A stretch of DNA of 64,000 bases. Origin: Spirillospora albida (lineage in GTDB: Bacteria > Actinomycetota > Actinomycetes > Streptosporangiales > Streptosporangiaceae). The stretch spans positions 1-64,000 of the forward strand of contig NZ_JOFJ01000007.1 in assembly GCF_000718255.1 (NCBI RefSeq), given 5' to 3'. Positions 1 to 8,066 of this stretch are shown here, in pieces; positions within the stretch are counted from its first letter, which is position 1; the number at the start of each line of letters is the position of its first letter. The notes under the pieces are model-generated. The model saw only the letters and a program-made list of their open reading frames with translations. It did not search any database and had not been told where the DNA came from. The position numbers and the translations under genes were made by a program.

Positions 1-50
1 CGATGGTACTGCATGGGAGACCGTGTGGGAGAGTAGGACGCCGCCGGACA
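1..50 (+). rRNA. rrf: 5S ribosomal RNA, 3' end only
   Basis: The first ~50 bases match the conserved 3' third of bacterial 5S rRNA: the GATGGTACTGC segment, the GGGAGAGTAGG stretch and the terminal CGCCGCCGGAC. The 5' part lies outside the window. A factor-independent terminator follows at once, so this is the promoter-distal end of an rRNA operon running into the window from the left. Confidence 0.9.
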
Positions 51-60
51 CATATCAGAG

Positions 61-95
61 AAGGCCCCGCCGAAAGGCGGGGCCTTTCTCATTTT
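61..95 (+). terminator. Intrinsic terminator of the rRNA operon
   Basis: An 11-bp perfect stem (AAGGCCCCGCC / GGCGGGGCCTT) closes a GAAA tetraloop and is followed by a T-rich stretch (TCTCATTTT). It sits about 10 bases after the 5S 3' end, the usual position for an rRNA operon terminator. Confidence 0.9.
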
Positions 96-123
96 CCGGA
101 GCCATTTTATAATGGCTGGCCGG

Positions 124-900
124 TCAGTCCCACCAGAACCACCACATGCCCGCGCCGACCAGTTCCTCGGCGTACTCGTCGATGACTCCGCCTCCCTGGT
201 CGACGTTGTCCGGGCAGAATGCGTGATGCTCCGCGGCCACGGCACGGGCATGCTCGAAAGTGATCGGTGGTGACGCCACCGAGAGACCGAGAGTGGCGAA
301 GCCGACCGTCACCACCCGAGCTCCGAACCGCTCTTCCCAGGACCGCACCACGGCGGAGATCTCGCGGGTGTGGTTCGTGTGGTTGGCCGGTCCCTGCCAG
401 CCCACCGCGGTCAGGGCGTCCGCGCCGCGTACGGCGGGAACGAGCCCGACCAGATGCGCCTTGTCCGCGGCGAGTTCCGCCGCCATGGCCGCCGCATGGG
501 CCTCCGCGTCCGCCGCCGGGGTCGGGGCCGAGGCCAGGCCCGGCCACGGCCGCGGGAACGATGTCCCGTCGTCGTCATCCCACCACCCCCGCAGGACCTC
601 ATTCGCGTCCAACCGGTCGATCTCCGCCACGGACTGATGGACGAGGTCGCCCGTGTCCCGCCACGGCCGGTCCGGCGCGCCAGCGTACGGGCTGGTCAAC
701 GTGTCCAGGAGCAGGGGGTAGAGCCCCGTCCTCTCGCGTTCCGCGTACGAGCGGGCCCACCAGCCGCCCGCGTTCGCCTGCGGCGCGTCGGAAAGCCAGA
801 GCACGGGACGGGCTCGGCCACGGCCGCGAGCGGGATGGGCTCGGACGACCCGTCCGGGAGGCAGATTCTCCGGCAGCGCTGGGAAGGGTGCATCGGGCAT
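124..900 (-). CDS. DUF4253 domain protein
   Basis: A 258-residue protein whose C-terminal half has the DUF4253 look: a GARVVTVGFATLGLSVA strand, a conserved segment built around EHHAFCPDNVDQ, and an aromatic end WWFWWD. The family has no established biochemical role. The start is the ATG at 898-900, giving an MPDAPFPALPENLPPG N-terminus as in relatives. A GTG ten codons upstream (930) is possible, and neither start has a strong ribosome binding site. It converges on the rRNA terminator and diverges from the DinB-like gene. The family call is good; function is unknown. Confidence 0.75.
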   Translation of the reverse strand: MPDAPFPALPENLPPGRVVRAHPARGRGRARPVLWLSDAPQANAGGWWARSYAERERTGLYPLLLDTLTSPYAGAPDRPWRDTGDLVHQSVAEIDRLDANEVLRGWWDDDDGTSFPRPWPGLASAPTPAADAEAHAAAMAAELAADKAHLVGLVPAVRGADALTAVGWQGPANHTNHTREISAVVRSWEERFGARVVTVGFATLGLSVASPPITFEHARAVAAEHHAFCPDNVDQGGGVIDEYAEELVGAGMWWFWWD

Positions 901-1040
901 GGCCGACAAGTTAGCGGCCGCCACCGACACCCGTCCCGTGGTGATGTGCGATCCGAGGAGCCCGCGCGGCCCCTCTAGGGCGGGAGATCACCGGCGCGGT
1001 CTTCCCCGGGTGCGTCAGAGGGGCTGCCTATGCTGCCGAT

Positions 1041-1601
1041 ATGAGCATCGACTGGACCGGAGAGCTCGCCGACCAGCTCGACCACCACTGGCGGATGCAG
1101 CTGAGACCGCGCCTGGACGGCCTGACCGACGATGAGTACTTCTGGGAGCCGGTGCCCGGGGCGTGGAGCGTCCGGCCGCGCGCGGAGGCGGTGAGCCCGA
1201 TGGCCGCCGGAACGGGCGACCTCGTGATCGACTTCGCGTACCCGGAGCCCGACCCGCCGCCGGTGACGACGATCGCCTGGCGGCTCGGGCACATCATCGT
1301 CGGCGTGTTCGGCGCTCGGGTCGCCGCCCATTTCGGTGGCCCTCCGGTGGACTACCCGTCGTTCCGGTACGCGGCGTCCGCCGACGAGGCCCTGGACCGG
1401 CTCGACGACGTCTACTCGGCCTGGCGGGACGGGGTCCGCGGCCTCGGGCCGGACGATCTGGCCCGGCCGTGCGGCCCCGCCGAAGGGCCCTACGGCGACC
1501 GGCCCATGGCGACGCTCGTCCTGCACATCAATCGCGAGGCCGTTCACCACGGGGCCGAGATCTCCCTGCTCCGCGACCTCTATCGCGCGGGGCAGGGCTG
1601 A
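1041..1601 (+). CDS. DinB-like (DinB_2) metalloprotein family
   Basis: This 186-residue protein resembles small actinobacterial DinB_2 four-helix-bundle proteins. It has an N-terminal helix with paired His residues (LDHHWRMQL), an E..P.PGAWSVR segment, a WRLGHI helix and a C-terminal helix HINREAVHHGAEISLLRDLY whose histidines are likely metal ligands. Relatives include thiol-dependent transferases, but no substrate can be assigned. The methyltransferase gene starts 2 bases after its stop, so the two are probably co-transcribed. No clear Shine-Dalgarno sequence precedes the ATG. Confidence 0.7.
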   Translation: MSIDWTGELADQLDHHWRMQLRPRLDGLTDDEYFWEPVPGAWSVRPRAEAVSPMAAGTGDLVIDFAYPEPDPPPVTTIAWRLGHIIVGVFGARVAAHFGGPPVDYPSFRYAASADEALDRLDDVYSAWRDGVRGLGPDDLARPCGPAEGPYGDRPMATLVLHINREAVHHGAEISLLRDLYRAGQG

Positions 1602-1603
1602 GC

Positions 1604-2023
1604 ATGGCGCTCTCGGCACGGCTCGCCGCGATCGTGGACGCGCTGCCTCTCGCCCCCGGCCTGCGGGTCCTGGAGATCGGATGTGGCCCCGGCGCGGCGG
1701 CGCGGGCCGTCGCCGCGCGGCTCGGAAGCGGGCACATCCTGGCGATCGACCGGTCCGCCACGGCGGTCGCGCAGGCCGCCGCGGCCTCGGCTGCGGAGAT
1801 CGCGGCCGGGCGGATGAGCGTCCGGCGAGCGGCGATCGAGGACTTCGCCCTCGCGGACGGGGAGGCGCCGTTCGACCTCGTGTTCGCCGTCCGGGTCGGC
1901 GCGCTCGACGGGCGGCACCCGGAGGCGGGCCGCCGGGCGCTCCCGCGCATCGCCGCGGCCCTGGCCCCCGGCGGCCGGGTCTTCACCGACGGCGGGGACC
2001 CGCTGCGGGAACTCGTCCTCTGA
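1604..2023 (+). CDS. Short class I SAM-dependent methyltransferase
   Basis: A 139-residue protein with the SAM-binding glycine loop LEIGCGPG (motif I) at about residue 24, an acidic motif II (ILAIDRS) and a later LAPGGRVF strand. This is the core Rossmann methyltransferase fold of the Methyltransf_25 type. It is shorter than typical members (about 200-250 residues) and ends just after the strand following motif post-III, so the usual C-terminal substrate cap is missing. The ATG lies 2 bases after the DinB-like stop, suggesting a two-gene operon. Substrate unknown. Confidence 0.7.
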   Translation: MALSARLAAIVDALPLAPGLRVLEIGCGPGAAARAVAARLGSGHILAIDRSATAVAQAAAASAAEIAAGRMSVRRAAIEDFALADGEAPFDLVFAVRVGALDGRHPEAGRRALPRIAAALAPGGRVFTDGGDPLRELVL

Positions 2024-2087
2024 GCCGTCGCCCCGGCCGGGCGTTGGGCCCGAGAGGGCGCCGGCGCGGTGGTGATCGGGGCCGAAG

Positions 2088-2705
2088 TCAGGTGGGGCGG
2101 GTGGTCAGGGCCCGGTCGAGGGTCGTCGCCCATTGGGCGAGGAGGCGGGTGCGGCGGGGCGCGTCGTCGGTGAGGAGGTCGGCGAGGCCCAGGCCGCGGA
2201 CGAGGTCGAGGGTGGCCTGGACGGTCTCGCGGACGCCGGGGACCGACTCGTCCGCGCCCAGGGCCTTGACCGTGAGGCGGTGCGCCTCGCGTCCGACGTG
2301 CGCCTCGAGCGGGAGGATCTGCGCGCGGAGCTGCTCGTCGGAGCTGGCGGCGACCCAGAGCTGAAGGGCGGCCCGGAACAGCGGCGAGGTGTACATCTCG
2401 CCCAGGAGGGCGACGACCTCGTGCGTGGACGGACGGTGGTCGGCCAGGGTGTCCAGGCGGTCGCGCATCTGGTCCAGCCGGACCTCGGCGCCGTACTCGA
2501 CGGCGGCCGTCACGAGCTCCTCGCGGGTGCGGAAATGGTGCTGCGCGGCGCCCCGGGAGACGCCGGCGCGCTCGGCGACGACGGCGACGGTGGTGCGGGC
2601 CCAGCCGAGGAACGCGAGGCAGTCGATCGCCGCCTCGAGGAGGCGCTGCCGGGTGGCCCGGCTGCGGTCCTGCTGCGGTTCGCGGGGAACGGCCTGCGCG
2701 GTCAT
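2088..2705 (-). CDS. TetR family repressor of the adjacent acyl-CoA operon
   Basis: A 205-residue TetR regulator. The N-terminal helix-turn-helix is clear (TTVAVVAERAGVSRGAAQHHF, trimmed here to key residues: AERAGVS turn and HHF recognition helix end), followed by an all-helical ligand domain. The ATG at 2703-2705 is preceded by GAGGAC at good spacing; an upstream GTG/ATG extension lacks such a site. The gene is divergent from atuA across a 98-bp region with an inverted repeat, so it very likely represses the atu-like operon and itself. An acyl-CoA ligand is an inference. Confidence 0.85.
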   Translation of the reverse strand: MTAQAVPREPQQDRSRATRQRLLEAAIDCLAFLGWARTTVAVVAERAGVSRGAAQHHFRTREELVTAAVEYGAEVRLDQMRDRLDTLADHRPSTHEVVALLGEMYTSPLFRAALQLWVAASSDEQLRAQILPLEAHVGREAHRLTVKALGADESVPGVRETVQATLDLVRGLGLADLLTDDAPRRTRLLAQWATTLDRALTTRPT

Positions 2706-2756
2706 CGTGTCCTCGGGTCGGGTGCGCGTCCCAGTCAACCAAACCCGCAATGAAAC

Positions 2757-2774
2757 AATCAAGCACGATTGATT
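2757..2774. promoter_or_regulatory. Probable TetR operator, AATCAA-N6-TTGATT
   Basis: A perfect 6-bp inverted repeat (AATCAA / TTGATT) with a 6-bp spacer lies in an AT-rich patch between the divergent TetR gene and atuA. Its size and dyad symmetry fit a TetR dimer site. Placement 30 bp upstream of the atuA start and 52 bp upstream of the repressor start would let it control both. Confidence 0.65.
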
Positions 2775-2803
2775 TTTTCGACCGGGGCTGACAGGGTGCA
2801 GGC

Positions 2804-4516
2804 ATGAGCCAACCGTTGCGGATCGGCAATGCCTCGGGCTTCTACGGCGACCGCTTCACCGCGGTGCGGGAGATGCTGACGGGCGGGCCGCTCGACGTGC
2901 TCACGGGGGACTATCTCGCGGAGCTGACGATGCTGATCCTCGGCCGGAGCCGGCTGAAGGATCCGGACGCCGGGTACGCGTCCACGTTCCTCCGCCAGAT
3001 GGAGGAGTCCCTCGGCCTCGCCGCCGACCGGGGCGTCCGGATCGTCACCAACGCGGGCGGTCTGAACCCGCGCGGGCTGGCCGCCCGGCTGCGGGAGCTG
3101 GCCGCGCGCCTCGGTGTCGAGGTCCGGGTGGCCCATGTCGAGGGCGACGACCTGCTGCCGCGCGCGAAGGAACTGGGGTTCACCGACGGGCCGTACGGCG
3201 CGCCGCTCACCGCGAACGCCTACCTGGGCGCGTGGGGGATCGCCGAGTGCCTGCGGGCGGGCGCCGACGTGGTGGTGACCGGCCGGGTGACGGACGCGTC
3301 GCTGGTCGCCGGCCCGGCCGCGGCGCACTTCGGCTGGGCGCGCGACGACTGGGACGCCCTCGCCGGCGCGACCGTCGCGGGCCACGTGCTGGAGTGCGGA
3401 GCGCAGGCCACCGGCGGCAACTACGCCTTCTTCGAGGAGATCCCCGGCGGGAGGCCGCTGGGCTTCCCCCTGGCGGAGGTCCACGCGGACGGCTCGTCCG
3501 TGATCACCAAGCACGACGGGACGGGCGGTGCCGTCACCGTCGGGACCGTCACCGCGCAGCTCCTCTACGAGATCGGCGGCCCCGCCTACGCCGGGCCGGA
3601 CGTGACGGCGCGGTTCGACACCGTCCGGCTCTCCGATGACGGCCCCGACCGGGTGCGGATCAGCGGTGTCCGAGGGGCCCCGCCGCCCGCCATCACCAAG
3701 GTGTGCCTCAACCACCTGGGCGGCCACCGCAACGAGATGACGTTCGTGCTGACCGGGCTCGGCATCGAGGCGAAGGCCGCCCTCGCCAGGGCGCAGCTGG
3801 AGGCCGCGTTCGGCGACGCCCCGCCCGCCCGCGTGGAATGGACGCTGGTCGGCACGCCGAAGGACGACCCCGCGACGCAGGGCGAGGCGACGTCCCTGCT
3901 GCGCTGCGCCGTCCTCGACCCCGACCCCGAGAAGGTCGGCCGGGCCTTCAGCGGGGCGGTCGTGGAGCTGGCCCTCGCCGGGTATCCGGGCTTCACGATG
4001 ACGTCCCCGCCGGGCAAGGGCGCGCCCTACGGCGTCTACCGGCCGGCGTTCGTCCCGAACGAGGAGATCGGCCACGTCGCCGTCCTCCACGACGGCGCCC
4101 GCGTCCCCATCGCCCCGGCGCCCGTCACGGCCGATCCACCGGCCACCGTCGCGGCCGGCCCGCCGGGTCCCGTCGCGGACGGGGCGACCGCCCGGGTGCC
4201 GCTGGGGCGCATCGCCGGCGCCCGGAGCGGCGACAAGGGCGGGGACGCCAACATCGGGGTCTGGGCCGGGACCGACGCCCGGTTCGGCTGGCTCCACGCG
4301 TTCCTCACCGTCGAGCGGTTCCGGGAGCTGCTGCCCGAGTGCCGTGAGCTCCCCGTCCGGCGGCATGTCCTGCCCGACCTGCGCGCGGTCAACTTCGTCG
4401 TCGAAGGGCTGCTGCAGGAGGGGGTGTCCGCCTCGACGCGGTTCGATCCGCAGGGGAAGGCGCTCGGGGAGTGGCTGCGGTCGCGCCTCGTCGATGTTCC
4501 GGAGGGTCTCCTTTGA
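2804..4516 (+). CDS. atuA: AtuA-like (DUF1446) protein, acyclic terpene utilization type
   Basis: A 570-residue protein with both parts of the AtuA family. The N-terminal DUF1446 region opens with RIGNASGFYGDRF and contains TNAGGLNPRGLAARL and VTGRVTDASLV. A C-terminal AtuA-like domain (about residues 465-565) contains RIAGARSGDKGGDANIGVW. In Pseudomonas, AtuA is required for growth on citronellol and related acyclic isoprenoids; its reaction is undefined. Here it heads an operon with acyl-CoA carboxylase subunits and an acyl-CoA dehydrogenase. Its TGA overlaps the TTG start of the next gene, implying translational coupling. Confidence 0.85.
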   Translation: MSQPLRIGNASGFYGDRFTAVREMLTGGPLDVLTGDYLAELTMLILGRSRLKDPDAGYASTFLRQMEESLGLAADRGVRIVTNAGGLNPRGLAARLRELAARLGVEVRVAHVEGDDLLPRAKELGFTDGPYGAPLTANAYLGAWGIAECLRAGADVVVTGRVTDASLVAGPAAAHFGWARDDWDALAGATVAGHVLECGAQATGGNYAFFEEIPGGRPLGFPLAEVHADGSSVITKHDGTGGAVTVGTVTAQLLYEIGGPAYAGPDVTARFDTVRLSDDGPDRVRISGVRGAPPPAITKVCLNHLGGHRNEMTFVLTGLGIEAKAALARAQLEAAFGDAPPARVEWTLVGTPKDDPATQGEATSLLRCAVLDPDPEKVGRAFSGAVVELALAGYPGFTMTSPPGKGAPYGVYRPAFVPNEEIGHVAVLHDGARVPIAPAPVTADPPATVAAGPPGPVADGATARVPLGRIAGARSGDKGGDANIGVWAGTDARFGWLHAFLTVERFRELLPECRELPVRRHVLPDLRAVNFVVEGLLQEGVSASTRFDPQGKALGEWLRSRLVDVPEGLL

Positions 4517-6105
4517 GATTGAAGAGCACGCTGGACGCGTCCGGCCCGCAGTACCGGGAGCGGCGCGCGGCCATGCTGGCGAAGATCGCCGAGCTGGACG
4601 CCGAGCACGGGAAGGCGCTCGCGGGCGGCGGTGAGAAGTACGTGGCGCGGCACCGCGAGCGCGGGAAGATGCTCGTCCGCGAGCGCATCGAGATGCTGCT
4701 CGACCCCGACTCGCCGTTCCTGGAGCTGAGCCCGCTCGCGGCCTGGGGCAGCGACTTCCCCGTCGGGGCCAGCGTCGTCACCGGGATCGGCGTGGTCGAG
4801 GGCGTCGAATGCATGATCGTCGCGAACGACCCGACCGTGCGCGGCGGGGCCAGCAACCCCTGGACGGTGAAGAAGAGCTTCCGGGCGGCCGACATCGCGC
4901 TGGAGAACCGGCTCCCCGTCATCAACCTGGTCGAGTCGGGCGGCGCGGACCTGCCGACGCAGAAGGAGATCTTCATCCCGGGCGGGCGGATGTTCCGCGA
5001 CCTGACCCGGCTGTCGGCGGCGGGCATCCCGACGATCGCGCTGGTCTTCGGCAACTCGACCGCGGGCGGCGCCTACATCCCCGGCATGTGCGACCACGTC
5101 GTCATGGTGAAGGAGCGCGCGAAGGTCTTCCTCGGCGGGCCGCCGCTGGTGAAGATGGCGACCGGCGAGGAGGCCGACGACGAGGAGCTCGGCGGCGCCG
5201 AGATGCACGCCCGGACGTCCGGTCTCGCCGACCACATGGCCGTGGACGAGGCGGACGCGCTCCGGCTGGGGCGGCAGATCGTCAGGGGGCTGAACCACCG
5301 GCGGCTCGGGCCCGAGCCGGGTCCCGTCGCCGAGCCGCTGTACGACGCCGAGGAGCTCGCCGGGATCGTCCCGGAGGACCTGAAGATCCCGTTCGACCCC
5401 CGGGAGGTCATCGCCCGCGTCGCGGACGGCTCGGAGTTCGACGAGTTCAAGCCGCTCTACGGGACGAGCCTCGTCACCGGCTGGACCCGCGTCCACGGAT
5501 ACCCGATCGGCGTCCTCGCCAACGCGCAGGGCGTGCTGTTCGGTGAGGAGGCGAAGAAGGCGGCGCAGTTCATCCAGCTCGCCAACCGGGCCGGAACGCC
5601 GCTGCTGTTCCTGCACAACACCACCGGCTACATGGTCGGCAAGGAGTACGAGCAGTCCGGGATCATCAAGGCCGGCGCCCTGATGATCAACGCGGTGGCG
5701 AACAGCGGCGTCCCGCACATCTCGATCGTGATGGGCGCGTCGTACGGCGCGGGCAACTACGGCATGTGCGGCCGCGCCTACGACCCCCGGTTCCTGTTCA
5801 CGTGGCCGAGCGCGAAGTCGGCCGTGATGGGGCCGCAGCAGCTCGCCGGCGTCCTGTCCATCGTGGGACGGCAGGCGGCGCAGGCGCGCGGCCAGGTCTA
5901 CGACGAGGACGGTGACCGCGCCATGCGGGAGCTCGTCGAGGCGCAGATCGAGTCCGAGTCGCTGCCGTTCTTCCTGTCCGGGCGGCTGTACGACGACGGC
6001 GTCATCGACCCCCGCGACACCCGTACCGTCCTCGGCCTGTGCCTGTCCGTCGTCCACAACGCGCCGGTGCGCGGCGCGGACGGCTTCGGCGTCTTCCGGA
6101 TGTGA
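4513..6105 (+). CDS. atuC: Acyl-CoA carboxylase beta (carboxyltransferase) subunit, AtuC-like
   Basis: A 530-residue carboxyltransferase with the two crotonase-like halves of the family. The first half carries NPWTVKKSFRAADIAL, VESGGADLPTQ and NSTAGGAYIPGM; the second carries VLANAQGVLFGEEAKKAAQF, FLHNTTGYMVG and MGASYGAGNYGMCGRAYDP. It transfers CO2 from carboxybiotin to an acyl-CoA; context suggests geranyl-, methylcrotonyl- or another branched enoyl-CoA. The TTG start at 4513 is chosen because GGAGG lies 7 bases before it and TTGA overlaps the atuA stop. Upstream in-frame starts lie inside atuA. Confidence 0.88.
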   Translation: MRLKSTLDASGPQYRERRAAMLAKIAELDAEHGKALAGGGEKYVARHRERGKMLVRERIEMLLDPDSPFLELSPLAAWGSDFPVGASVVTGIGVVEGVECMIVANDPTVRGGASNPWTVKKSFRAADIALENRLPVINLVESGGADLPTQKEIFIPGGRMFRDLTRLSAAGIPTIALVFGNSTAGGAYIPGMCDHVVMVKERAKVFLGGPPLVKMATGEEADDEELGGAEMHARTSGLADHMAVDEADALRLGRQIVRGLNHRRLGPEPGPVAEPLYDAEELAGIVPEDLKIPFDPREVIARVADGSEFDEFKPLYGTSLVTGWTRVHGYPIGVLANAQGVLFGEEAKKAAQFIQLANRAGTPLLFLHNTTGYMVGKEYEQSGIIKAGALMINAVANSGVPHISIVMGASYGAGNYGMCGRAYDPRFLFTWPSAKSAVMGPQQLAGVLSIVGRQAAQARGQVYDEDGDRAMRELVEAQIESESLPFFLSGRLYDDGVIDPRDTRTVLGLCLSVVHNAPVRGADGFGVFRM

Positions 6106-6110
6106 GCGTG

Positions 6111-8066
6111 ATGATCAAGAGTGTGCTGGTCGCGAACCGCGGCGAGATCGCCCGCCGGGTGTTCCGGGCGTGCCGGGACCTCGGCATCGGGACGGTCGCC
6201 GTCTGCTCCGACCCCGACGCCGCCGCCCCGCACGCGCGGGAGGCCGACGTCGCGGTGCGGCTGCCCGGCGCGTCCCCCGCCGAGACCTACCTCGACGCGG
6301 GCCTCGTCCTGGACGCCGCGAAGCGGTCCGGCGCCGCCGCCGTCCACCCCGGCTACGGGTTCCTGTCGGAGAACGCGGAGTTCGCGCGGGCCGTCATCGG
6401 CGCGGGGCTGACCTGGATCGGGCCGCCGCCCGAGGCGATCGCCGCGATGGGCTCCAAGATCGAGGCGAAGAAGCTGATGGCGGCGGCGGGCGTCCCCGTG
6501 CTGCCCGAACTCGACCCCGGCCGGGCCGGCGCGGACGATCTGCCGCTGCTGGTGAAGGCGTCCGCCGGCGGCGGCGGGCGCGGGATGCGGATCGTCCGGG
6601 ACATCGGCGAGCTGGACGGCGCCGTGGCGGCGGCGCGGCGCGAGGCCGGGTCGGCGTTCGGCGACCCGACCGTGTTCTGCGAGCCGCTGCTGGAGGACGC
6701 CCGCCACATCGAGGTGCAGATCCTCGCCGACGCGCACGGGACGGTGTGGGCGCTGGGGGAGCGGGAGTGCTCCATCCAGCGCCGCCACCAGAAGATCGTG
6801 GAGGAGGCGCCGTCCCCGGCGGTCGGGCCGGAGCTGCGCGCGGCGCTCTGCGACGCGGCCGTGAACGCGGCCCGCGCCATCGGGTACACCGGCGCCGGCA
6901 CGGTCGAGTTCATGCTGGCCCCCGGCGGGCGCTTCCACTTCCTGGAGGTCAACACGCGCCTCCAGGTCGAGCACCCGGTCACCGAGTGCGTCTACGGGGT
7001 GGACCTCGTCCGGCTCCAGATCGAGATCGCCGAGGGCGCCCGGCTGCCGGACGCCCCGCCCGCGCCGCGCGGCCACGCCATCGAGGTCCGCCTCTACGCC
7101 GAGGACCCGGCGCGCGACTGGCGGCCCGCGAGCGGCACCCTGCACACGTTCGAGATCCCCGGCGTCGACGACGAGTTCACCGTCTCCGCCGGGCTCAGGC
7201 TGGACAGCGGGGTGGAGAGCGGCGCGGAGGTCGGCGTCCACTACGACCCGATGCTCGCCAAGGTCATCGCGTGGGCGCCGACGCGGCGGGCGGCGGCGCG
7301 GCGGCTCGCCGCGTCGCTGCGCGGCGCCCGGATCCACGGCCTCACCACCAACCGGGACCTGCTCGTCCGGATCATGGAGGACGACGCGTTCCTGGACGGC
7401 GCCACCGACACCGGCTACCTCGACCGGATCGGCCTCGCCGTCCTCGCGGCGCCGCTCGCCGGCGAGGCCGCCGTGCGGGTGTCGGCCCTCGCCGCGGCGC
7501 TCGCCGGCGCGGCGGCGGACCGGGCGTCCGCGCCGGTGCTGGGCGGGCTGCCGTCCGGGTGGCGCAACCTCCGGTCGCAGCCGCAGCGGCGCTCGTTCGA
7601 CGGGCCGTCCGGGACCATCGAGGTCGCCTACCACCTCGGCCGCGACGGCCTGCACTGCGACCTGTGTCCCGGGACGCGGCTCGTCGAGGCGGCGCCGGAG
7701 CGTGTCGTCCTCGACCATGACGGCCTGCGGGAGACCTTCACCGTGAAGGCCGCCGGCGGTGCCGTGCACGTCGACTCCCGGCTCGGGCCGGTGTCGTTCG
7801 CGGTCGTGCCCCGGTTCGCCGACCCGCAGGCCCGGATCGCGCCCGGATCGCTGCTCGCCCCCATGCCGGGCACCGTCGTCCGGGTCGAGACCGAGGCCGG
7901 CGCGACCGTCACCGAGGGCCAGACCCTCCTCGTACTGGAGGCGATGAAGATGGAGCACCGCATCGCCGCCCCCGCCGCCGGAACCGTGGCGGAACTCAAT
8001 GTGGGCGCCGGACGGCAGGTCGAGGCCGGCGCCGTCCTCGCCGTGATCGAAGGGACCCCCGAGTGA
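6111..8066 (+). CDS. atuF: Acyl-CoA carboxylase alpha: biotin carboxylase plus biotin carrier domain, AtuF-like
   Basis: A 651-residue protein. The N-terminal biotin carboxylase domain (about 1-445) has VLVANRGEIARRVFRACR, the glycine-rich ATP loop KASAGGGGRGMR, HIEVQILAD, ECSIQRRHQKIVEEAPSP and FLEVNTRLQVEHPVTE. The C-terminal biotinyl domain carries the EAMKMEH motif with the biotinylated lysine at about residue 613. It partners the beta subunit just upstream. Start is the ATG at 6111; a GTG immediately before it (6108) is also possible. Its TGA overlaps the GTG of the acyl-CoA dehydrogenase gene (GTGA). Confidence 0.9.
   Translation: MIKSVLVANRGEIARRVFRACRDLGIGTVAVCSDPDAAAPHAREADVAVRLPGASPAETYLDAGLVLDAAKRSGAAAVHPGYGFLSENAEFARAVIGAGLTWIGPPPEAIAAMGSKIEAKKLMAAAGVPVLPELDPGRAGADDLPLLVKASAGGGGRGMRIVRDIGELDGAVAAARREAGSAFGDPTVFCEPLLEDARHIEVQILADAHGTVWALGERECSIQRRHQKIVEEAPSPAVGPELRAALCDAAVNAARAIGYTGAGTVEFMLAPGGRFHFLEVNTRLQVEHPVTECVYGVDLVRLQIEIAEGARLPDAPPAPRGHAIEVRLYAEDPARDWRPASGTLHTFEIPGVDDEFTVSAGLRLDSGVESGAEVGVHYDPMLAKVIAWAPTRRAAARRLAASLRGARIHGLTTNRDLLVRIMEDDAFLDGATDTGYLDRIGLAVLAAPLAGEAAVRVSALAAALAGAAADRASAPVLGGLPSGWRNLRSQPQRRSFDGPSGTIEVAYHLGRDGLHCDLCPGTRLVEAAPERVVLDHDGLRETFTVKAAGGAVHVDSRLGPVSFAVVPRFADPQARIAPGSLLAPMPGTVVRVETEAGATVTEGQTLLVLEAMKMEHRIAAPAAGTVAELNVGAGRQVEAGAVLAVIEGTPE

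Noticed and set aside
2759..7958. Long minus-strand frames opposite atuA, atuC and atuF
   Set aside because: Shadow frames; the plus strand encodes all carboxylase motifs without interruption.
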